A stretch of 64,000 nt of DNA from JAWSUT01 sp033549345 (GTDB lineage: Bacteria; Bacillota; Dethiobacteria; Dethiobacterales; Dethiobacteraceae): contig JAWSUT010000011.1 in assembly GCA_033549345.1 (NCBI GenBank), positions 22,945 to 86,944 on the forward strand, written 5' to 3'. This document shows, piece after piece, positions 24,537 through 32,943 of the stretch. The first letter of the stretch is position 1. Every line of letters begins with the position of its first letter. The position numbers and the translations under genes are program-made. The notes under the pieces were generated by a model, which did no database searches, had not been told where the DNA came from, and was given only the letters and a program-made list of their open reading frames with translations.

Positions 24537-25373
24537 ATGGAGTGTAAAGTTCAGCAGCCGGTATATCAGCTGCATGACCAGGAAGAGTATCAGGCATTGA
24601 TGGACGGTCTTGAGAAAAGCAAATTTCACAAAGCGATGATTCTGCAGCATATTGCCCGTGATGCGGCAAAAATAGTGGAAGTTGGCTGCGGCAACGGTGT
24701 TGTCCTTGATTTGCTGTCACATAACTTTCCCCAAAGCGAGATTATCGGTATTGATCTTGACCCGGTGATGTGTAAAGCAGCAAAAGAGCGAAAGTTAAGT
24801 AATGTGGAAATTCTGTTGACGGATGCAGCAGCCATTCCGCTGCAGAATGAAACTGTCGATACTGTGGTCTATTGCAGTACAATCCATGAGATTTTTTCGC
24901 ATGGTGGGCCTGCTGATGTCACAGAAAGCCTCAGGGAAGCCATACGGGTGTTAAAGCCGGGAGGATGTATTATTATCAGAGATACATTGAAGCCTTCTGC
25001 CGACATCGTCAGTGTGAGCTTCAAAAAAAGATGGGTGGAAAAACGCTTTCACAAATTTATCGGAGAGTATAAACAATTAAAACCGCAATATTACAAACAG
25101 ATGCAATGTGGAACTGTGCAAATTAATCAGGATTATCTGTTTGAGTATCTGACAAAATATTTTTATGAAGTCGGTTGGTATAAGGAAATGGAAGAGATAT
25201 ACGGTTATTTTACGAAAGAGGATTTTTGCGATGCACTAACAGGTTTGGGGCTGCAGGTTGCCACAATACACAGCTACCTTCTTCCTTACTTTCAGAAAAA
25301 GTGGTCCAGAGACCTGGACGTGGATACTTCATTTCCCAACAGCACGGTAATCATTAAAGCTGAAAAGGTTTGA
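24537..25373 (+). CDS. Class I SAM-dependent methyltransferase
   Basis: A 278-residue protein. Motif I is VEVGCGNGVVLDLL (about residue 47), motif II includes IGIDLDPVMC, and the motif III region VVYCSTIHEIFSHGG leads to VLKPGGCIIIRDTL. The C-terminal 120 residues (KPQYYKQMQ, then YEVGWYKEMEEIYGYFTKEDF) are not a domain I can name and probably hold the substrate site. GACAGGAGA precedes the ATG. The TGA stop overlaps the start of the following HAD phosphatase, so the two probably act in one pathway. The substrate is unknown. Confidence 0.8.
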   Translation: MECKVQQPVYQLHDQEEYQALMDGLEKSKFHKAMILQHIARDAAKIVEVGCGNGVVLDLLSHNFPQSEIIGIDLDPVMCKAAKERKLSNVEILLTDAAAIPLQNETVDTVVYCSTIHEIFSHGGPADVTESLREAIRVLKPGGCIIIRDTLKPSADIVSVSFKKRWVEKRFHKFIGEYKQLKPQYYKQMQCGTVQINQDYLFEYLTKYFYEVGWYKEMEEIYGYFTKEDFCDALTGLGLQVATIHSYLLPYFQKKWSRDLDVDTSFPNSTVIIKAEKV

Positions 25374-26041
25374 TGAAGATGAAAATTGTTTTCCTGACCG
25401 ATTTTGACGGCACGGTTTCTCAGGACATTCTCCTGACACTGTTTAAACGATACGCGCAGCCCGGCTGGCAGGAATCGCTGGAACGCTACCGGTCCGGAGA
25501 AATCGGATCGCGGCAATTACATTTGGAAATTACGCCCGGCATGCGTGTCTCGCAGCGTGAGTTACGCAGGTTTTTATATTATCATTGTTTTATTGAACCA
25601 TACTTTAGTAAATTTATTGAATTCTGTTCCCAGGCGAATATTCCCGTGGCGATTGTCAGCGACGGGCTGGACATTTATATCCATCAGATGTTGGAGAATG
25701 CAGGAATCAAAAACCTGACAGTTTTCTCCAACTATGCTTCATTCGACGGGGATCGGCTGCGAATCGCATTTCCCTCTTTGCCCGAGAACTGCTCCTGCGG
25801 GACATGCGGAAACTGTAAACGTGCTGTCTGTTGGAAATATAAAGAAGAGTTTCCCGGCCATCTTCTTGTCTATGCCGGTGACGGCCCGTCTGATGTTAAA
25901 GTCCTCGGTGAAGTGGATCTTGTTTTTGCCAAAGACAGGCTAGCGTCATACTGTCGCTTACATAATATTGACTTTACGGAATTTAATGATTTCAGTGATA
26001 TTCTCAGTGATATAATGCGCATAGCAGGAAGCGACGATTAA
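25373..26041 (+). CDS. HAD-IB phosphatase, MtnX-like
   Basis: A protein of about 222 residues. HAD motif I is DFDGTVSQD (residue ~10), motif II VSDGLD, motif III/IV GDGPSDVKVLGEVDLVFAK. The family includes MtnX (an enolic phosphatase of methionine salvage) and phosphoserine phosphatase-like enzymes. An unusual NCSCGTCGNCK segment (near residue 143) could bind zinc. Starts at 25373 (ATG overlapping the upstream TGA) or 25379 are both possible. No other methionine-salvage gene is present, so the MtnX role is not supported by context. Confidence 0.78.
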   Translation: MKMKIVFLTDFDGTVSQDILLTLFKRYAQPGWQESLERYRSGEIGSRQLHLEITPGMRVSQRELRRFLYYHCFIEPYFSKFIEFCSQANIPVAIVSDGLDIYIHQMLENAGIKNLTVFSNYASFDGDRLRIAFPSLPENCSCGTCGNCKRAVCWKYKEEFPGHLLVYAGDGPSDVKVLGEVDLVFAKDRLASYCRLHNIDFTEFNDFSDILSDIMRIAGSDD

Positions 26042-26045
26042 AATA

Positions 26046-26072
26046 AAAAGAAGCGCCCGAGGCGCTTCTTTT
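26046..26072. terminator. Bidirectional terminator
   Basis: Stem AAAGAAGCGCC / GGCGCTTCTTT with a 3-nt loop and T/A flanks, between the phosphatase gene and the minus-strand gene. Confidence 0.85.
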
Positions 26073-26087
26073 ACCAAAAAACGTTTG

Positions 26088-26306
26088 TCAGTCCAGCAGC
26101 CCTTTGCTTTTGGCCACAATGTATGCGGCCGGTACGGAAAGCAAGGCAAGCGGTGAAAAACTTTTTAGAATCCTGAGGTAAAGTAAATTGTCGCCACCAC
26201 CGCCGGCAATTGAAGCGTAAATCAGTGAGAAAAGTAGCAGCCCGGCCAGGTAGGCGCCAGTATAACTGACAATCCTGTCCCAGATAGCCTCACTGATGAA
26301 GCGCAC
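26088..26306 (-). CDS. Small membrane protein with two hydrophobic helices
   Basis: A 72-residue protein with hydrophobic segments at about 13-32 (YTGAYLAGLLLFSLIYASIA) and 46-64 (LLSVPAAYIVA) separated by a GGGGDN loop. GTG at 26306 has GGAGG 8 nt upstream; a GTG at 26315 overlaps that site. Function unknown. It is a single-gene unit. Confidence 0.65.
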   Translation of the reverse strand: MRFISEAIWDRIVSYTGAYLAGLLLFSLIYASIAGGGGDNLLYLRILKSFSPLALLSVPAAYIVAKSKGLLD

Positions 26307-26437
26307 GGCTCTCACCTCCGTTTGTGCTCTTTTTCTCTATTATACAGGAAAATAATCACAAGCGGGAACAATCTGTGAATAAAAGTCATGCATATTAAAA
26401 TATTTAGAATATAACGGTAATTGTCCGGTATATCTAC

Positions 26438-26470
26438 AAAGGGCGTTGTGCCGGTGCACAACGCCCTTTT
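26438..26470. terminator. Terminator of the carAB operon
   Basis: A 14-bp perfect stem AAAGGGCGTTGTGC / GCACAACGCCCTTT, followed by T-runs in either direction. Confidence 0.85.
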
Positions 26471-26485
26471 GTTACGGTTTTTTAT

Positions 26486-29400
26486 TTATTGTTCATTCAG
26501 GTATTCCTGAAGAGGGATATAGTTGATGCGGCCGCCTTTTTTCAGTGTGGCCATAACATGCAAAATTGCTTTGGTGGTATCAAGTGAGGTCAGACAGGGG
26601 ATGTTTAGTTCCACGGCGGCCCGGCGGATACGGAAGCCGTCACGTTCCGGTGCTTTGCCTTTGGTGAGAGAATTAATGACTACATCAACGCCGCCGCCAC
26701 GGATCATGTCGACCACGTGGGGGGACCCTTCGGCAATCTTATTCACCCTGCTCACTTTACAGCCTGCCTCTTCCAGCGCCCGTGCAGTACCGTCGGTGGC
26801 ACAGAGTGAAAATCCCATGTCGGCAAATTGTTTAAGCAGAGGAATGGCATCTGTTTTGTCTTTGTCTGCCACTGTGGCCAGAATATTACCTGCAGGCGGC
26901 AGATAAAGGTTGGCCGCCAACAGAGCTTTGTAAAGCGCCCGGGGCAGATCATAATCGATTCCCATCACTTCACCGGTCGATTTCATTTCCGGCCCCAGAG
27001 ATGTCTCAAGGTCCACCAGTTTAGCAAAGGAGAAGACAGGCGCTTTCACAGCAATGTATGGCATATCGTCCTTCAGTCCGGTACTGTAACCCATCCGGGC
27101 AAGTTTTTGGCCAAGGGCAGCCCGCGTTGCCAGCTGAACCATTGGCACACCGGTTACCTTGGAAAGGAAGGGGACGGTGCGGGACGAGCGAGGATTAACT
27201 TCCAACACATAGATATTGTCTTCGAACAGAACATACTGGATGTTGATGATGCCTTTAACTTTCAGTGCGCGAGCCAGCCGGGTGGTGTAATCCACCAGAA
27301 GTTCTTTATGCCTGGCGGTGATGGATTGTGCCGGGTAGACCGCAATGCTGTCCCCCGAATGCACACCGGCGCGCTCTATGTGTTCCATAATGCCGGGAAT
27401 AAATACGTCGTCACTGTCGGATATGGCATCTACTTCAAGTTCCTTGCCAAGGAAGTATTTATCTATCAGGACGGGGTGCCGCGGTGAGACGCGCACTGCG
27501 CTTTTCATGTATTCTTCCAGTTCAGTATCGTTATAAACAATTTCCATGGCGCGGCCGCCAAGTACATAGGATGGGCGTACCACGACCGGATACCCGACTT
27601 TTTGTGCCGCACTAACGGCCTGACCGGCAGATGTGACAGTGCTGCCGGGCGGGCGGGGGATATCAAGTTCCTGCAGCAGCATGTCAAATTTGTCCCGGTC
27701 TTCTGCTCTGTCAATATCGTCCACAGAGGTGCCGATAATCGGGATGCCCGCATCTGCCAGGGGTTCAGCCAGGTTAATAGCCGTCTGACCGCCAAACTGG
27801 ACAATGACACCTTCAGGCTTTTCCCTGTCGAGAATGTTTAAGACATCTTCAGGCTGCAGCGGCTCAAAATAAAGCCTGTCCGCTGTGTCAAAGTCGGTGG
27901 AGACGGTTTCCGGGTTGTTGTTGATGATAATCGTTTCAATTCCTTCATCCCGCAGAGCCCAGACACAATGCACAGAACAGTAGTCAAACTCAACGCCCTG
28001 GCCGATGCGAATCGGACCGGAGCCAAGTACCACAATTTTACGTTTATCGGTAATCCCTGCTTCGTCCTCGGTTCCATAAGTGGAATAAAAATAGGGGGTA
28101 TACGCTTCAAACTCTGCAGCGCAGGTATCCACCATTTTATATACAGGCAAAATGCCGGCGCTTTTTCGTGCGCTGCGTATAGCGGCTTCTGTTGTTTCAA
28201 GTAGCTGTGCAATTGTTTCATCGGCAAAGCCCAGTTCTTTAGCCTCTGCCCACAGACTGGGGGAAACAGCGCCGGAACCTTTGCCTGCATATGCGGCGAG
28301 CCTTTTTTCCATCTTGACGATATTTAGTATTTTCTGAGAGAAGAATGGGTCAATGCGCGAGATACGATAAATCTCTTCGACTGTGACGCCGCGGCGCAGT
28401 GCTTCGGCTACAGAAAACAGACGCTCATCATTTGGTTTTGCTATTTTGTCCATCAGCTGTTCTGTGTTCAGTTCACTTATACCGTCCAGCCTGAGGCTGT
28501 GTGCACCGATTTCCAGAGAACGTACGGCTTTGAGAATCGCCGCCTCCAGGGTGCGGTCAATGGACATCACCTCACCGGTGGCTTTCATCTGTGTTCCAAG
28601 GGACCGCTGGGCCAGGGCAAACTTGTCAAAGGGCCAGCGGGGGACTTTGACCACCACATAGTCAATGGTCGGTTCAAAGCAGGCGGTTGTTTTTTTGGTG
28701 ACAGCGTTTTGAATTTCATCAAGTGTCAGCCCGATAGCAATTTTAGTAGCGACTTTGGCAATAGGATAGCCGGTAGCTTTGGATGCGAGAGCGGAAGAGC
28801 GGGAAACCCTGGGATTTACTTCAATTACAATATAATCAAAACTGTCCGTATCCAGAGCAAATTGAATGTTGCAGCCGCCCTCGATGCCCAGAGCGCGAAT
28901 AATCTTCAGTGATGCACTGCGGAGCATCTGATATTCTTTGTCCGTAAGCGTTTGGGCTGGAGCCACCACAATGGAATCACCTGTGTGGACGCCTACCGGA
29001 TCAATGTTCTCCATGCTGCAAATGGTGATACAGTTGTCATTGCTGTCACGCATCACTTCAAACTCGATTTCTTTCCAGCCCGCCACACTTTTTTCCACAA
29101 GAATCTGGGAAATGGGGCTTGCCTTCAACCCGCGCTGAGCAATGCTGCGCAGCTCTTCTTCGTGGTCGGCAAATCCGCCGCCGGTGCCGCCCATGGTGTA
29201 AGCGGGACGGACAACCAGGGGATACCCGATTTCTGAGGCAAAGGCGACTGCATCGTCAACGCTGGAGACAATGGTTGAAGGTGGGATGGGTTCATTTAGC
29301 ATATTCATCGTATTTTTAAAATGGTCGCGGTCTTCGGCGCGGATTATCGCCTCAAGTGGTGTGCCAAGCATCCGGACACCGAACTTTTCCAGGATACCCG

Positions 29401-29713
29401 CTTCGGCCAGATCCTTGCCTGCGTTGAGGCCAATCTGCCCCCCGAGAGTGGGCAGCAAACCATCGGGCCGTTCCTTTTCAATGATTTCAGCCAGTGTTGA
29501 AATTTGCAGCGGTTCAATATAAACACGGTCGGCAATATTTGTATCTGTCATAATGGTTGCCGGATTGCTGTTAACCAGAACCACTTCAAGGCCTTCTTCT
29601 TTTAGGGCACGGCAGGCCTGCGTGCCCGCATAATCAAACTCTGCAGCCTGTCCGATGATAATCGGGCCCGAACCAATCACCATAACTTTTTTAATATCTT
29701 TGTATTTGGGCAT
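26486..29713 (-). CDS. carB: Carbamoyl-phosphate synthase large subunit
   Basis: A 1075-residue enzyme that makes carbamoyl phosphate from ammonia, bicarbonate and two ATP, feeding pyrimidine and arginine synthesis. It has two homologous ATP-grasp halves (each beginning with a KKVMVIGSGPIIIGQ/KRKIVVLGSGPIRIGQ segment, near residues 7 and 553) and a C-terminal MGS-like allosteric domain (about 930-1075). The length is standard. The ATG has AGGAGG 7 nt upstream. It lies 31 bp after carA in one operon. The absence of arginine genes and the PyrR-type leader point to the pyrimidine pathway. Confidence 0.97.
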   Translation of the reverse strand: MPKYKDIKKVMVIGSGPIIIGQAAEFDYAGTQACRALKEEGLEVVLVNSNPATIMTDTNIADRVYIEPLQISTLAEIIEKERPDGLLPTLGGQIGLNAGKDLAEAGILEKFGVRMLGTPLEAIIRAEDRDHFKNTMNMLNEPIPPSTIVSSVDDAVAFASEIGYPLVVRPAYTMGGTGGGFADHEEELRSIAQRGLKASPISQILVEKSVAGWKEIEFEVMRDSNDNCITICSMENIDPVGVHTGDSIVVAPAQTLTDKEYQMLRSASLKIIRALGIEGGCNIQFALDTDSFDYIVIEVNPRVSRSSALASKATGYPIAKVATKIAIGLTLDEIQNAVTKKTTACFEPTIDYVVVKVPRWPFDKFALAQRSLGTQMKATGEVMSIDRTLEAAILKAVRSLEIGAHSLRLDGISELNTEQLMDKIAKPNDERLFSVAEALRRGVTVEEIYRISRIDPFFSQKILNIVKMEKRLAAYAGKGSGAVSPSLWAEAKELGFADETIAQLLETTEAAIRSARKSAGILPVYKMVDTCAAEFEAYTPYFYSTYGTEDEAGITDKRKIVVLGSGPIRIGQGVEFDYCSVHCVWALRDEGIETIIINNNPETVSTDFDTADRLYFEPLQPEDVLNILDREKPEGVIVQFGGQTAINLAEPLADAGIPIIGTSVDDIDRAEDRDKFDMLLQELDIPRPPGSTVTSAGQAVSAAQKVGYPVVVRPSYVLGGRAMEIVYNDTELEEYMKSAVRVSPRHPVLIDKYFLGKELEVDAISDSDDVFIPGIMEHIERAGVHSGDSIAVYPAQSITARHKELLVDYTTRLARALKVKGIINIQYVLFEDNIYVLEVNPRSSRTVPFLSKVTGVPMVQLATRAALGQKLARMGYSTGLKDDMPYIAVKAPVFSFAKLVDLETSLGPEMKSTGEVMGIDYDLPRALYKALLAANLYLPPAGNILATVADKDKTDAIPLLKQFADMGFSLCATDGTARALEEAGCKVSRVNKIAEGSPHVVDMIRGGGVDVVINSLTKGKAPERDGFRIRRAAVELNIPCLTSLDTTKAILHVMATLKKGGRINYIPLQEYLNEQ

Positions 29714-29744
29714 GCGTTCGCCTCCTATGGATTAATATGCTTGT

Positions 29745-30815
29745 TTAGGCTTCCATCATGGAAAGGAAGCGTTCAAAGATATGAGCAGAATCGCTGGGGC
29801 CGGGAAAAGCTTCCGGGTGGTACTGAACGCAAAAAATCGGATGCTGGTTGTGAACCATGCCTTCCACAGTGCCGTCGTTTAGGTTGCGGTGGGTGACGGT
29901 GATATCCAGTTTTTCCAGCGTTTCCTCATCAATGGCGTAACCGTGATTCTGAGAGGTAATTTGTACCTTTGTCGTTTCCAGGTCTTTGACCGGGTGGTTG
30001 GCGCCGCGATGCCCAAACTTTAGTTTATAGGTATCGGCACCCAGGGAGAGGGCCAGTACCTGATGGCCGAGGCAAATTCCGAAGATGGGCAGACGCCCGA
30101 TTAGCTGTTTTGTGGTTTCAATGGGGGTTTTGGCATCTTTGGGGTCTCCGGGCCCGTTGGATAGCATCAGCCCTTTTGGGTTATACGCCATGATTTCTTC
30201 TGCCGTTGCTGTGGCGGGAAGAATCACAACGTCACAGCCCGCATTGTTCAGATTGCGCGCGATACTTTGCTTCATTCCCAGATCCAACAACACAACCCGC
30301 GGTCCGTTCCCTTCAAGTGTAAATGGCGCAGGCACTGTAACCTGGCTGATTAAGTCCTGCCCTGAAAGCCCGGCGGTATTTTGAGCCTTTTTAAGCAGTT
30401 CCTCGTCACTGATATCTTCTGTTGTAATTACGCCGCGCAGGGTGCCGGTTTTACGGATAAGCCTGGTCAGAGCGCGTGTGTCAATGCCTGCAATGCCCAC
30501 GATATCGTTGCGTTTGAGGTAGTCTGAGATGGTTTCCGTTGTGCGCCAGTTATTAGGGTTACTGCACGCTTCCTTAACCACAAATCCACGTACAAAAGAG
30601 CGGCGGGATTCAAAGTCGTCGGGATTAACCCCGTAATTGCCGATTAAAGGATATGTCATAGTAACAATCTGTCCGCAGTAAGAAGGGTCGGTGAGAATCT
30701 CCTGGTAGCCTGTCATTGATGTGTTGAAAACCACTTCTCCTTCACTGCTGCCGGTAGCGCCAAAACTTTCGCCGTAAAATATTTTTCCGTTTTCCAAAGC
30801 TAAGCGAGCGAGCAT
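29745..30815 (-). CDS. carA: Carbamoyl-phosphate synthase small subunit
   Basis: A 356-residue glutamine amidotransferase subunit: an N-terminal CPSase domain (LALENGKIFYGESFGATG) and a class I glutaminase with nucleophile Cys in IFGICLGHQVLAL (about residue 245) and the His/Glu pair in CVQYHPEAFPG. It supplies ammonia to CarB through a tunnel. AGGAGGG precedes the ATG. It is the first structural gene after the PyrR-type leader. Confidence 0.96.
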   Translation of the reverse strand: MLARLALENGKIFYGESFGATGSSEGEVVFNTSMTGYQEILTDPSYCGQIVTMTYPLIGNYGVNPDDFESRRSFVRGFVVKEACSNPNNWRTTETISDYLKRNDIVGIAGIDTRALTRLIRKTGTLRGVITTEDISDEELLKKAQNTAGLSGQDLISQVTVPAPFTLEGNGPRVVLLDLGMKQSIARNLNNAGCDVVILPATATAEEIMAYNPKGLMLSNGPGDPKDAKTPIETTKQLIGRLPIFGICLGHQVLALSLGADTYKLKFGHRGANHPVKDLETTKVQITSQNHGYAIDEETLEKLDITVTHRNLNDGTVEGMVHNQHPIFCVQYHPEAFPGPSDSAHIFERFLSMMEA

Positions 30816-30854
30816 TTTTTGTTCCCTCCTGAAATGGATTGCAGTTTTGGGTAT

Positions 30855-30898
30855 GAAAAAAGCTAACCAACGGCCGTTATGGGCCGCTTTGGTTAGCC
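30855..30898 (-). terminator. Attenuator (intrinsic terminator) in the carAB leader
   Basis: On the minus strand, the stem GCTAACCAA..GCGGCC / GGCCG..TTGGTTAGC with a short loop is followed by six T. It lies about 40 bp before carA. The TAA of the leader ORF falls inside the 5' arm. Confidence 0.88.
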
Positions 30899-30928
30899 AG
30901 ATTCCGGGTTTAAAAAAACATAGCTCAT
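30893..30928 (-). CDS. Leader peptide of carAB (11 codons)
   Basis: ATG at 30928 reads MSYVFLNPESG and stops with TAA at 30895-30893. A perfect AAGGAGG (30942-30936) is 7 nt upstream. Translation would bring a ribosome to a stop codon within the 5' arm of the terminator. This is a very short ORF supported by its ribosome site and position only. Confidence 0.55.
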   Translation of the reverse strand: MSYVFLNPESG

Positions 30929-30938
30929 TTTATAGCCT

Positions 30939-30969
30939 CCTTTTTAGCCTCTCTGGACTAAGTTAAAGG
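30939..30969 (-). promoter_or_regulatory. PyrR-binding RNA hairpin
   Basis: On the minus strand this region contains TCCAGAGAGGCT, the conserved PyrR-binding loop core of Gram-positive pyr mRNAs. The fold is an upper stem TTAGTC/GGCTAA with loop CAGAGA, a 3-nt bulge AAC, and a lower stem CCTTT/AAAGG. The lower stem includes the AAGG of the leader ORF ribosome site. UMP-bound PyrR would stabilise it. Confidence 0.8.
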
Positions 30970-30987
30970 TGCCTGCAGATTTTTCTT

Positions 30988-31017
30988 ATTCTACCAGAAA
31001 ATCATCCATAGTGTCAA
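30988..31017 (-). promoter_or_regulatory. carAB promoter
   Basis: On the minus strand, TTGACA (31017-31012), an 18-nt spacer and TAGAAT (30993-30988). Confidence 0.75.
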
Positions 31018-31021
31018 GCTT

Positions 31022-31942
31022 TTATTCATTGACGACAAAAACACTTCCGGGTAATGCTTTGGCTTTTTTCTTTAACGCGGCAGCCAGTTCACCTATCTGG
31101 TGTAAGTCGGTTAACGGAGCATTTTTATTGGTAATGGCTGCAATGGAGATGGTAACCAACGGAAACTGTTTTTCTTGACCGCTGCGGTCCCGGGCGGTAA
31201 CAAAGCCTCGCTGTCGGTCTGCTTCATTGTAAAATTCCGGCATAGCCGCATTTATTTGTGCAATCACGGATGTGCATGTTTCTTCCATCTGGTCGGCGGG
31301 GATAACAACAATAAAATCATCTCCGCCGATATGACCGACAAAGGAATGCAATGGAGCGATACGCTGAACGGTTTCGCGTAAAATATTGGATGTGGCGCGG
31401 AGTAATTCATCGCCTTTGATAAAGCCGTATGTATCGTTGTACGTTTTAAAGTTGTCCAAATCCAAATATAGAATTGAAAAACGAAAATCGGAGCGGGAAA
31501 GGCATTTATTAATCTCTTCCTGAATGATGACATTTCCCGGCAGACCGGTTAGTGGAGAGAAGCATTTTTGCTGCTTGGAGCGGCGCAGCTGGCTTTTGAC
31601 CCGGGCCAGTACCTCAGCCGGTTCAAAGGGTTTGACAATGTAATCATCTGCACCGGCTTCCAGGCCGGCAACCTTATCGTCCACGTCACTCTGAGATGTC
31701 AGCATAATGACGGGCAGGTGTGAAGTGCGCGTGTCATTACGTAAAATACGGCAGAGGTCATAGCCATCCACCTCAGGCATGATCACATCGAGAATAATCA
31801 GATCCGGAGAAAACCCGGCAATTTTTTCCAGTCCATCAGTGGCGTCAGACATGCCATAAACGCTGTAGCCCTCCTGTGAGAGCAGGTCAGATAGAATTTT
31901 TACGATTGTCGTATTATCATCTATCACTGCTATTTTTGGCAT
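31022..31942 (-). CDS. Response regulator-diguanylate cyclase (GGDEF)
   Basis: A 306-residue two-domain protein: a CheY-like receiver (1-120; pocket DD, phosphoacceptor in LIILDVIMPEVDGYDL, LTSQSD, VKPFEPAEVL) and a GGDEF domain (135-300) with LTGLPGNVIIQEEI, YLDLDNFKTYNDTYGF and a GGDDF motif in place of GGDEF. It may make cyclic-di-GMP under control of phosphorylation. The Glu-to-Asp change leaves activity uncertain. It is a single gene ending just upstream of the carAB promoter. Its potential output, cyclic-di-GMP, is the ligand of the riboswitch at 41.14 kb. Confidence 0.88.
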   Translation of the reverse strand: MPKIAVIDDNTTIVKILSDLLSQEGYSVYGMSDATDGLEKIAGFSPDLIILDVIMPEVDGYDLCRILRNDTRTSHLPVIMLTSQSDVDDKVAGLEAGADDYIVKPFEPAEVLARVKSQLRRSKQQKCFSPLTGLPGNVIIQEEINKCLSRSDFRFSILYLDLDNFKTYNDTYGFIKGDELLRATSNILRETVQRIAPLHSFVGHIGGDDFIVVIPADQMEETCTSVIAQINAAMPEFYNEADRQRGFVTARDRSGQEKQFPLVTISIAAITNKNAPLTDLHQIGELAAALKKKAKALPGSVFVVNE

Positions 31943-32207
31943 GGCTCATCCCCCGATGGTTTTCTTTCATAGTTTTCAACAAATATTGCTAAATTCCTGC
32001 AGAATTAAACGATTATTCCTAAATCTTCCTTAGAGAATATTGTTGCTATAAAAAAAATTTGAAATAGTTAAATATTTCGAAGGATTATTATCCAGAATGG
32101 AGAATAAGATTATAATAAATTTCCCTGTACCGCAGAAAGAGGACGGTGGGCGAAGTGGGTGGCCGGGGGCGCAGAAAAAGCAGCAGCCCGGGTAGAAAGT
32201 GGTGCTT

Positions 32208-32693
32208 ATGATGGAACTTCTAATAAAAAGAAACAAAACAGTTGAAATATTTGCATTGGAGCAAAACAGGCTTTTGCTCCAATGCTCTCTTGCTGATGAG
32301 GTGCATGAGATGAACGTCAGCCTGATTGCCGATGCGGATGGGTTCATCATTTCTGCAGAAGCGGAAATGAAGCGGACTCCCTATGAAATATGCCGGTCGG
32401 CAGCGGGCCGGGTTCAGTCTCTTGTGGGCCTGAAAATTACCGATGGTAAGCAAGCGAAAAACCTTCTCCATAATGAACAGGGTTGTGAGCACCTCAGCGA
32501 GATTGTGCTTGACGCGCTGCGTGCATATTTGCCTGCAATGGGCAATAAAGTCATTGCGGCCCTGACGGAACAATACAGAAGCAGGGGTTTACCTGTTGCG
32601 GATGTACAAGAACGCGTCAGGGATGACCTGATGCGCCTTGGGCAGGGTGTGGTAACGGGCCGCTGCATTGTCTATAACAGCAAAAATAAATAA
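32208..32693 (+). CDS. DUF2889-like protein
   Basis: A protein of about 161 residues resembling the DUF2889 family: LIKRNKTVEIFALEQNRLLL, then NVSLIADADGFIISAEAEM and a helical half with TPYEICRSAAGRV and GCEHLSEIVLDALRA. Function is unknown. There is no signal peptide. ATG at 32208 or 32211 both follow an AGAAAGTGG site. It stands alone between the GGDEF protein and an IclR regulator. Confidence 0.65.
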   Translation: MMELLIKRNKTVEIFALEQNRLLLQCSLADEVHEMNVSLIADADGFIISAEAEMKRTPYEICRSAAGRVQSLVGLKITDGKQAKNLLHNEQGCEHLSEIVLDALRAYLPAMGNKVIAALTEQYRSRGLPVADVQERVRDDLMRLGQGVVTGRCIVYNSKNK

Positions 32694-32731
32694 ACTTTTG
32701 TTCAAGTGATTTACATGTTCAGGATTTACGG

Positions 32732-32761
32732 TTGACAGAAAACTGAAAGAAGCGGTATAAT
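32732..32761 (+). promoter_or_regulatory. Strong promoter upstream of the IclR gene
   Basis: TTGACA (32732-32737), an 18-nt spacer and a perfect TATAAT (32756-32761). The transcript would start near 32768 and meet a terminator at 32830-32857 before the IclR gene. Confidence 0.8.
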
Positions 32762-32829
32762 TATTTTGAGAACAGGTTTCGCCATATGAAATTCCTGGCA
32801 CTGTCGGCAGGGATAATGTGTCCGCAATG

Positions 32830-32857
32830 AAGCAGGCGATTGGCGCCTGCTTTTCTT
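32830..32857 (+). terminator. Intrinsic terminator in the IclR leader
   Basis: Stem AAGCAGGCG / CGCCTGCTT, loop ATTGG, then a T-rich tail. It lies about 62 nt after the presumed start and before the IclR gene, so it acts either as an attenuator or as the end of a small RNA of about 90 nt. Confidence 0.7.
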
Positions 32858-32943
32858 ATAGGCAAGGAAATTATAAGCAGCATCCGAAAAGTAAAACGCG
32901 TAGCGTCTTTTTTGTGTCCGAACTTTAATAGGGGATGATAATA

